From the NCBI GenBank assembly GCA_014155875.1, contig JACEFZ010027950.1, positions 186,001 through 250,000 of the forward strand: a DNA stretch of 64,000 nt, in the 5' to 3' direction. Made by a program: the position numbers and the translations under genes. The notes under the pieces are model-generated. The model was given only the letters and a program-made list of their open reading frames with translations. It was not told the origin of the DNA and searched no databases. Below are positions 56,148 to 64,000 of this stretch, in pieces; position 1 is the first letter of the stretch; every line of letters starts with the position of its first letter. The stretch is from Cepaea nemoralis. Taxonomy: Eukaryota; Mollusca; Gastropoda; Stylommatophora; Helicidae.

Positions 56148-56541
56148 CCATACTGTGGAAATATATCAGCAGATGAGGTTGGTTGTGATTTATAAAGGGT
56201 CACCTTTATTGCACACAAGTACCCAGTTTCCTCCTATAGATTATGCATAGAAGTTCTCAGTTCGGCGAATGAATTTCCTAGCACGGAAAATCTGTAAGAG
56301 ATATGTTAGTTATTATTATCATCTTTACATTATTACAATGATGGTCATTTTTAATATTGTTATCAATGTAGTATTATTATGATATAGTTATTAAAATGTA
56401 CAGATGCATTACTTTTTGTACGTTTCTGCTTACAGTAAAGCAGCCAAACAAATGGTGCAAGCTAGCTTCAACAATAACGACTAATTTTCTTAGACTAACT
56501 TGTGCATACAAAATTCACAGACATGAAAATATCTCTTTCAG
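56148..56541. other. RARS1 intron up to the 56542 exon
   Basis: AT-rich with a polypyrimidine stretch just before the acceptor. No other feature seen. Confidence 0.6.
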
Positions 56542-56600
56542 ATGCTGGATGACAAAGGCAATACAGCTGCTTACATGCTCTATGCTAATACAAGAATCAA
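56542..56600 (+). CDS. RARS1: RARS1 exon, start of the anticodon-binding region
   Basis: A 59-nt exon with acceptor atctctttcag and donor GTAAGA. It begins in phase 0 right after the preceding FDK and encodes MLDDKGNTAAYMLYANTRI plus two bases of the next codon. This corresponds to the conserved MLDD.GNTAAYLLYA segment of arginyl-tRNA synthetases that leads into the all-helical DALR anticodon-binding domain. It is too short for a simple ORF search and was found from the expected continuation of exon 50344-50457. The intron before it is 6,084 nt and holds a complete hAT element; the intron after it is 1,731 nt. Confidence 0.94.
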
Positions 56601-56989
56601 GTAAGATTATGATCGGTAGTAATTTATATGTTATACCCTCTGGGCCATGGGTTGGAGTCTTTTGGCAATGTTTCCCCTATTTTCACAAAGGCTTGAAATC
56701 TGTTGACTGCGACAAACCTGACACTCGTGGAGGAAACATGATTAACTTAGGCCTAATCCCAGCCACCCATATGTGCTATGCTAAATCATGACCTGGTTAC
56801 ATCCTAATATGCCACTCTGCAGATGGGAAATTCTAGTACAGATCTTGCACATGTTACTATTTTCTGAGCTTGAGAGGGGGAAAAGAGTTCTGTAACAAAG
56901 TGCCCATGAAGACGGTATTTCAATATTGGGTCAGGAGGAAAGTCTCTACCCCAGCCTCACTCCAGTAGATGCAAACCTTTTAGTTAAAA

Positions 56990-57217
56990 CTGTCATTTAC
57001 TGCCAATAAAGTACCTTGCGGTTTATCGCAGAGGGGTCTTTGAGCCTGAGGAATTAAGGCCGCCCGGCTAGTGCAGTCACCGCGAACTGTGCAGTTTAGG
57101 ATTTTCTTTTCACCCCCGACAGAAAAAAAATCCCACACCTTACCGAGGGATCAAACCTTCTCCTGAAGGAGAGTCCGGCATTCTATAGTTGATGACACCA
57201 AACTTAGTCGACCAACA
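56990..57217 (-). mobile_element. probable tRNA-derived SINE, another family
   Basis: On the minus strand a tRNA-like head: tggtgtcatcaactatagaatgccgg with a stem-like gactctccttcaggaga, then B box aaggtttgatccctcgg, then a body with ggtgtgggatttt, cgggggtgaaaag and gtactttattggcagt. Recognised by layout; no other copy lies in the window. Confidence 0.55.
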
Positions 57218-58331
57218 TGGAAGATTTTTTTCAGAGATCTCCTGGACGTGTTACCCAAACACATTTTAACCAATCAATGGTTAGTGCTTCATTCATCCAT
57301 CCTGAGCACATGAACAAGTAAGTGTACACAGACGTTTTACTATTTTGGTAGTCTTTCTCTTAAAAACTATAAAAGAAAGACAGCAGCATTTCTCCATCTG
57401 CAATCAGCACTAACATAATGGTGAAGTAAGATACCTCATGTCCAATTGTACACATACACAATTTGTATACTGTCTGTGTCTATAGTCTTTCTGTAGGGCA
57501 TATTAAAAGTCAGGTGTTTTGATTGGCGTTTCCATTTTGTGCATAATCATAGATATGTTCTTTTCTCTGTTCTCTTACAAACTTTTTGAACTTGAAGAGC
57601 TTTTTTATTTCTTTGTGTGTGGTTGTATAGAAGCTGTTTCGCAATAGTAGTTCTTCGACAAACTGAACAACCATGGTGCTTCTTCAAATGAACTATCCAT
57701 ATGATGTTATAAATAAAATACTGCTTCTGCAAATTTTGATCCAGAGTTTTAAGTTGGATTTAAGTGAATAAAAGACCAATGCCTTGTTGCTGTCTATTCA
57801 GGACTCCCTTCAATAATGTCTTGTCTAGTGCTGGATATCTGGTGGTGACCCACAATTCACATGTATCATACCAGACAAAATTGCAATGCCTCTTTCTTTT
57901 TTCATTTTAATTTATTGTTTCTCTCATAAATGAAGACAATTGACTTGCTGCCAGATTGCATTAGATTCTGGATTTTTACCATTAAGATCTTTTCTGCTGC
58001 AACATTATGTCTTCTTAAATTCATTTTGATGGCTCAAAGTAATAAAATTAACTTCACAGCCATGCATAATATGAACAAATTGAAGATAAAGTTTGCAACA
58101 GTTTCTGACACATGGTCCATTCAATTATGAGCCATTGCCACTGTTAAATGTGACCCAAAAAAACTTGACAGACTTTCTAATGTAGGCTTCTTTCAATATC
58201 GAAAATGATATAATTGTTAATACTCACGTATAATACACACCTGGGTTTTAGTGGGCAAAAATGTGTAAAAGTTGTGCATATTTGTGTGAGATTTTATGGC
58301 ACCTGTAATTTTACACCACCACCCTTGACAG
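57218..58331. other. RARS1 intron, no gene recognised
   Basis: The minus frame 57732-57547 is basic and could be an old LINE C-terminus, but no diagnostic motif is present. Confidence 0.45.
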
Positions 58332-58579
58332 ATCTATTGCCAGAAGTGCTGGTGTCAGCCAAGAAGCCCTGTATAATGCTGCCAAGACAACACCTGTGGA
58401 TTTGGACCACCCTAATGAGTGGAAACTTGCCAAGTGTATCCTCAGGTTCACAGAGGTGGTGACCAGGGTGATGGATGACTTGATGCTGCATACGCTGTGT
58501 GACTACCTGTACGAGCTGACCACAACATTCACTGAGTTCTATGACAAGTGTTATTGTATTGAGAAGGACAAAACCACAG
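58332..58579 (+). CDS. RARS1: RARS1 exon, DALR anticodon-binding domain
   Basis: Exon of 248 nt (1 + 82 codons + 1). The acceptor is accacccttgacag and the donor GTATTC. The first base completes the codon left open by exon 56542-56600. It encodes [18 protein letters not shown], then a helix with [11 protein letters not shown], then [11 protein letters not shown] and [10 protein letters not shown], which are family landmarks of the C-terminal DALR domain that reads the tRNA anticodon loop. It ends in EKDKTTG with the Gly codon split. One more exon of about 35 codons is expected; I did not find it before 64000, so it probably lies beyond the window. Confidence 0.95.
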
Positions 58580-58607
58580 GTATTCTTTTTTTTAATTATT
58601 CCCATAT

Positions 58608-59003
58608 TTGTATATTTTATATATTTTTTTCTGTTCAATCATTAACAGCATCAGCATGACTTTTACAGACACATATCTGCATGGCAATTCATTCCTCAAA
58701 AAGGAGTGTACAGAACCAATTCTGAAGTTCTCAGGTGACATTTATCATATTTTGACTTGTTACGGGTCTACAAGAATGTGGTCTGCTTTCCACCAATGTG
58801 TGAAAGCAATTGTAACACTCCTTAATTCAAGTGATGTTCATGGCATTGTTGCTGAAAGTCTCTTACATCTTCCCAGTTGTTTCTACTTGGGTATCGCCAA
58901 ACTTTTGACAAAATTGGATGCAGCACCGATGTTCAAGCCGTTCCTTCACGTCAAGGCCTTCCTTCATTTCAAGGCAAATATAAATGGAACAAGCATTCAC
59001 TAA
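58608..59003 (+). other. unidentified open frame after a RARS1 exon
   Basis: About 118 codons from the second Met, with stretches like CTEPILKFSGDIYHILTCYG, WSAFHQCVKAIVTLL and ESLLHLPSCFYLGIAKLLTK. No family recognised, and it does not match the expected last RARS1 exon. Probably chance. Confidence 0.25.
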
Positions 59004-59139
59004 ACTCACTGGCTGACTTCCAGCCATTGACATTCTTTGTGGGTGATGGAAAATGCTTGAGGTCCCCTACATATTCTTTTTGAAGTATACCTCCTGCGCT
59101 ACATTTGATTTTCACGAAAAAAAAAATTAAAATGCAGAC

Positions 59140-60150
59140 TTCATATATCACTGAAAGAAGATCAGAACAAACGGGGTAGACTGCAGTGATCTTAAATTTA
59201 AAAAAAAAACTGAGAAAAGTCATAAGTGTATCAGAAAGGACAAAAAAGAGTACATAATGAAAACTTGTAATAGAGTAGAACAACTCCAGTTGCAAGGAAA
59301 AGATGGAGATACATTCAGGGAAATTAGATCATTGACATGTAATAAATAATACAAAAATCTCCCGTGTGTTGCCGGGGCTCATAAGGGAAGCAAAGAATAG
59401 CAACGCTGTAGCCTACCACGCATGTCGTAAGAGGCGACTAAGGAGGCTTGATGGTTCCGTCACCCTGCTACTGAGTGAGTGCGTAGCGCGACACTGTGAG
59501 CTGTGAATTTTGTGTGAAATGCTTTTTAATCTGACCGAGGTTTTTTGGAACGTGTCTGCATGTTCGGAACGATGGCAGGTGGCTATGTCCCAGAGTTGAC
59601 AGGTTTTTGCTTTATGCAGAAATGCGTGGCTGCTGGGCTTCTGGTTGACTGCCACTACCGTCGATGATGAACTGTATTTCGTGGACTGTGTGGGTGAACA
59701 TCTAGGAAACATCCAGATGGGAAAATGACTGCTGATTCCATCAGAAATGAACTGGATGTTTTGTGGGGGACTATTGTGTTGACATGTTGGCAGCGGCATT
59801 ATGCACAGAGATCTGTGCGGGCTGTTGTTTGTCGAGACTCCTGTCTTTTCCACTTTTCACATTGGGCAGTGGGGAGCATTTTGTGTGATATTCACTGGCA
59901 CAGGAACGGAGCATAATGGAGACGACCCGTTGCGACTAACTAACTAACTAAATAATACAAATGGCAATACTTTAACAGAAAGTAAATATATATATATTAG
60001 AGAGATGGAAGGAGTACAGTAAAGAGATGTATGAATGTATAACAAGGAATCCAGTTACTATAACTGAAAGTTAAGAGTGAGAACGAGATCCTTTGTCAGA
60101 GGAAGTAGGATCAGCAGTACAAAATCTATACACAGAAGCCACAAACATTA
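59140..60150 (+). pseudogene. LINE linker fragment split by a SINE-like repeat
   Basis: Left part (59140-59355): HKCIRKDKKEYIMKTCNRVE, GKDGDTFREIRSLTC. Right part (59962-60150): GNTLTESKYI, RERWKEYSKEMYECI, DPLSEEVGSAVQNLY. Together they follow the pre-RT linker of LINE ORF2. The TAAC-tailed repeat at 59356-59948 separates them. Confidence 0.68.
59356..59948 (+). mobile_element. TAAC-tailed SINE-like repeat, complete copy
   Basis: 593 bp flanked by the perfect 13-bp repeat taaataatacaaa (59343-59355, 59949-59961). Starts tctcccgtgtgttgccgggg and ends cgactaactaactaac. Same family as 27298-27912 (inverted) and the outer parts of 14444-14891. No ORF and no clear Pol III box. Confidence 0.9.
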
Positions 60151-60589
60151 TGTTGCTCGATTTATTTATATAATTTTTCATTGCATCTCTACATTCGCAT
60201 ACTGCAGAATTATATATCATATGAAGTGAATAAATTAATAATACTTTAGCTGAAACAATTAAAACATATAGTCACAAGTATTGTTTGAATGTGGAGCATC
60301 TATTATCTTCACAATAATTTCAAATTTAACACAAGCTCTCTCATTTTGGATAAAACTGGCTGGAACTGCCTAATTGCTAATGCTTCACTTTTTTTAGCAA
60401 CCGTTTATTGTTTATTAAATTTTGTATTAAATTTGAAATGTACTCCTCAGCCTGGGTCACTGCATGTCTGCGCTTGTTTAGGAGAAGGCAGAGCATGCAC
60501 TGCATTGTATTGATTCTAGTATCTCCTTTGCAGTCCAACTCATTTCACAATCCTTAATTTCGGATAGTACATAGCTTTATTTAATCCAC

Positions 60590-60830
60590 TGCACAGACTA
60601 GCAAGGTGGACAGAATACTTTCAAGAATTACTTAATGCCATACATATTATGGAAAACCTATATTCTATGCCTAAAATCTGTGAACAGCAAACTCATACCA
60701 GCTGAAGTAAAATAAGTTATACAAAAAAGACCTAACAATAAATCACGGGGTCCTGGTGGAATAACCAGAGAATCAATTCAGGCTTTTGGGAACCTCCCAT
60801 GTATTTTGGTTCTTTATCTTCTTATAACCG
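60590..60830 (+). pseudogene. LINE fragment before the palm domain
   Basis: ARWTEYFQELLNA in one frame and NKSRGPGGITRESIQAFG in another equal the usual RW.EYF..L / NKSPG.DGI..E..KA order of LINE ORF2. Very short. Confidence 0.6.
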
Positions 60831-60902
60831 CATAGAGATGACAGAGATATAGCACAACTATAGAAGAAGTGAAGAATAAGAAGACAAAGAGGATCTCATC
60901 TT

Positions 60903-61015
60903 CTTCTTCTGCATTCATCCGGAGTTTTTTTCCGGATGTGATTGCGTTGTGCCTGTTTACAGCAGAGCTGCGTTCTTGTGCTGTTAGGCCGACTTCTGCG
61001 GGCATTTGTTGACCG
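60903..61015 (-). repeat. short dispersed repeat, copy 2
   Basis: Inverse copy of 13690-13802; the best-kept part is gctgtaaacaggcacaacgc with its flanks. Confidence 0.7.
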
Positions 61016-63391
61016 GGTTAATCTTCCCGGGAATCTCATCTTATCTCCATGGCCAACAAGAAAAGAAAAGGTTTAAGACATCAGAAGAAATTCAGGTCCT
61101 TAAACAGGGAATCAGCATACACATTGTTTCTGCTTCCTTTTAGTAGATTGCAGTGAAGGGCTGTACCAGACTTAATGAAGAAAAACAATGGACTATCACA
61201 AGTTGAACAACAGATACCAAACTACAAAGGCTAAACAAAACACAATAACAAAAATGAAACTTTTATTATCCAAGTAAAACATACAGTGACAAAGGCAACT
61301 GCAACATGACACCAATTCAATACTTCAAACCAACAAGACCATGGCCATAAAAGAAAAACATAAACATTAAGAACATAAACCTAACCATAGGCATGAATTA
61401 TATGGTTCAGGAGCGCTGTATGTATCATTGAAACACAGGATACAACAGTACAAATGATCACGGCTCACATCTGAAATCACTGATGGGATATGCCCCTATC
61501 TTCTTTAGAACCCTTGTGACCAGACCAACTGCACCGATGCACCCAGCATCATGGACAGATAGGTACTACATCCCTCAACCCAACAAAACATGAACACGGG
61601 CTTGGGCCGCATATAACAGAAATACGACCCTAACAATGGGAGCATAAACAGAGGTGTGAGTGGCCTAAAATTGACATTGACCAAAGCCGAGGCCTGGGTC
61701 TATCTAACAACTGTGTCCAAAAGCCACTCTCCCACAGCAGATAATCGTCAATCCACAATCAACATCCTCCTGGAGCTTTTCAATCTTTGCAGGGCCTGAC
61801 AGCCCTCTCAACTGCAGTCTGGAAACACAGAAGCCATGCCTGGGGTATGTTCGCCCATCTTCTTGATGGTGGTTCAGTGGGATGAGTTCAAACCCTCTGC
61901 TGAAAATCAAACATGAGCATCTCTTCGGCCACAGTTGTTTTCAAGGCCAAAGAGGTGGGAACATGGCGTTACCGGGCTCTTATAGGCACGCCAACACAAT
62001 ATCCCAGCATCCTATGCGATTTTTTTTTACCAGGGTATCATGGGATATGCTACTCTATAATCTTATGGAGCTGCGGGAGGTGGCTTCATTCTTCTCCTCT
62101 GAAATGTTGTCGGTCCCACGACAGCCTCTCTTGGCACTTCATGTGCACTGATTCTTAATTTGTGATTCCCCATTTACTCATTAATAAATTCTATTTAATC
62201 AAGGGATGCAATTCTGCTAGGAAATCCTGCTAAATATATGAACCAACGATTCCATTCCTTGGTATCATGCATGACCAATGCCTAAATGCATTTTTAAAAA
62301 AATTATAAAATTCTCACCAGCATCCTTAAAATACATAAAAATATAAATCCCCACACAAGTTGCACACAGGAAAATCCAATGTACTACCATTCAGTAACTT
62401 TGACAACAGTCAATCGACAAAAGTTGGACATCAGTAAATAAAACCATTTTATCCAGGCCTCTGACAGTGCACCTATGTCACAGGATCTTCTGTGACCCTG
62501 TCCTCTACCCAAAAAAAAAACAAAAAAAACATACAACCAGACGTCTTGACTCTGGTTACCACAGTTGTGTCCAGTCCTTGAACACAACAGAGAGGGACTT
62601 GTAATAAAAGATACACACCGACATATATTTATTTCAAAAGGAATAATCATGTAGGCAGATTCATGGCTTTTTTCCACTCCAATGGTTCTTGTTCTTGGAT
62701 GACCTGGTATTGTGGCCATGCCGCTGGCCTGCCTGGTGCCGTTGCACTTGTGAAGTGTTAATATGTTAGGCAAGGAGATACCTAATGGGATCCCTATTGG
62801 GAGGGGCTATCATCCTCATATGCTTTCGTTAGAACATTTTACCGGCTCGCTGTCCCCCACGTGAAGTTACCTAATATAAAGCAAGTTCCCTTCACGAAAA
62901 AATAATGATAATAAAGTTAATAATTGTAGGTTCCTATGGACGGCGTGGGGATCAAGGAACTTTACTACCGACACCAGGGAAGGAAGTACCCTATGCACTC
63001 TAGATAAAGTTGGGTCAGTATGTAGATCTCCCCCTCACAAATAATCCCCACAGTCTCTCAGTAGATCATGTATGCCAAGACTTCTAGGGATTGACAACAC
63101 ATACATGAACATTACTGGACATCCAATATATGCACATAACAAACAAAGTTAGCACATAACATGGTGTACTGTGTATACATAACAACCAGATTTTTCACGT
63201 AACAAGGTATACGTTACAAGGTATACTGTTACATATATGACAAACATAAGGTCACCGAACAAGATGTAAACAAAGAATTACCTACGTTTTTTGGTATTTA
63301 TTAAAGTTTATATAACAACAAGAAATAATGCATGAAACATAACAGGTGGTATTCCCAATCACTCCATCAACCTTCACATGACATGATCAAA
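61016..63391. other. RARS1 intron, no gene recognised
   Basis: No supported ORF. The expected last RARS1 exon was looked for and not found. The frames 61882-62151 (+) and 62773-62384 (-) have no recognised motif. Confidence 0.45.
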
Positions 63392-64000
63392 TACCAATCA
63401 ATCAATCAATCATGTGCCATGCCGGAAAGCGTGGGCGGTCATGACTCGCCATTTCACTCGATCACCAGTGTCGTGGATCAGCTCAGTGTTCCTGTCTCGT
63501 CCATGCCATGTGGCCAAGCCATCCAGGTATTTTCCTCTCGGTCTTCCCCTTGGTCTGTTCCCTTCAATCTTGCCAGTTGTCACTAAGTTCTCCAATCCAT
63601 TTCTTCTCCTAACATGTCCAAAAAATTTTGACTGTCTACGTCTAATTTCTCTAATCAGTTTACGATATTCATTTGTCTCCTATAGTACTTGGTCATTGGT
63701 TTTTCTGTCTGTCCATGGTATTCTTTGCATTTTCCTCAGAAACCACATTTCTGCAGCCATCAGATGCTTTTCAGCTTGACTGCTCATTGTCCAAGTTTCA
63801 CATCCATACAAAAGAACAGGCTCTATGTATCCCCTCAACACTCTTTTTCTCGTTTTAGTTGACGTCTTTTTATTGGCCAGAATGTTTTTCATCTTGCTAA
63901 AGGCTACTTTCGCAATGGCGATTCTTGTTCTAATCTCTTCAAGGCATCTCCCATCAGATGTTATGACTGTTCCAAGATAATTGTACCGAATCACTTGTGA
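63392..64000 (-). pseudogene. RTE LINE 3' end, running off the window
   Basis: Same family as 16617-20360: frame 63994-63680 has YNYLGTVITSDGRCLEEIRT, LYGCETWTM and MWFLRKMQRIPWTDRK; frame 63595-63410 has NRPRGRPRGKYLDGLATWHG. A frameshift lies near 63670. The tail is (GATT)n (plus strand caatcaatcaatcaatca at 63394-63411). The 5' part lies beyond 64000. Confidence 0.9.

Noticed and set aside
58608..59003. Possible last exon of RARS1
   Set aside because: The peptide does not match the expected ArgRS C-terminus and has no suitable in-phase acceptor.

Overview
This is animal genomic DNA: one host gene whose introns are crowded with mobile elements. The host gene is cytoplasmic arginyl-tRNA synthetase (RARS1 type) on the + strand. 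Four of its exons can be read with matching splice sites and reading phases: 12145-12250, 50344-50457, 56542-56600 and 58332-58579. The first and second are separated by an intron of about 38 kb. Exons upstream of 12145 and the last exon were not found and probably lie outside the window. Very long introns, RTE- and I-type LINEs with tetranucleotide tails, several tRNA-derived SINEs, Helitron-like ends and hAT, piggyBac and Tigger elements fit a lophotrochozoan, most likely a mollusc. That assignment is inference and not proven by the sequence.

Layout. 1-12144 (upstream intron): a LINE remnant, a tRNA-SINE, a decayed Ty3/Gypsy gag-protease, a piggyBac element (4191-8124) holding a 390-bp satellite and a repeat cluster with an 11-bp target duplication, and LINE 3' ends. 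12251-50343 (giant intron): an inverted-repeat region with two nested SINE-like insertions; a near full-length RTE LINE (16.6-20.4 kb) interrupted by an RNase H LINE fragment; further RTE and L2-like fragments; a LINE/Tigger/retrocopy nest (26.0-29.7 kb); a full-length I-type LINE with an open 1221-codon frame (29.8-33.6 kb); its inverted 5'-truncated relative (33.6-36.0 kb); Helitron-like units with microsatellites; a Gypsy remnant without reverse transcriptase (40.6-43.6 kb); a third I-type LINE (43.8-47.0 kb); and a tRNA-SINE. 50458-56541: LINE 3' ends and a hAT element (52210-56139) split by another LINE. 56601 to the end: SINEs, LINE linker fragments and an RTE 3' end running off the window.

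The most unusual structure is at 27298-29097. It carries the C-terminus and 3' UTR of glycogen branching enzyme (GBE1) fused to a TAAC-tailed SINE-like repeat. A perfect 16-bp direct repeat flanks it, and it sits inside a Tigger-like DNA transposon that itself split a LINE reverse transcriptase at a TA dinucleotide. The same TAAC tail is found on the I-type LINE family next to it, which suggests that this LINE machinery moved the SINE and, through it, a host mRNA. No prokaryotic genes, CRISPR arrays, rRNA genes or free-standing tRNA genes were seen.
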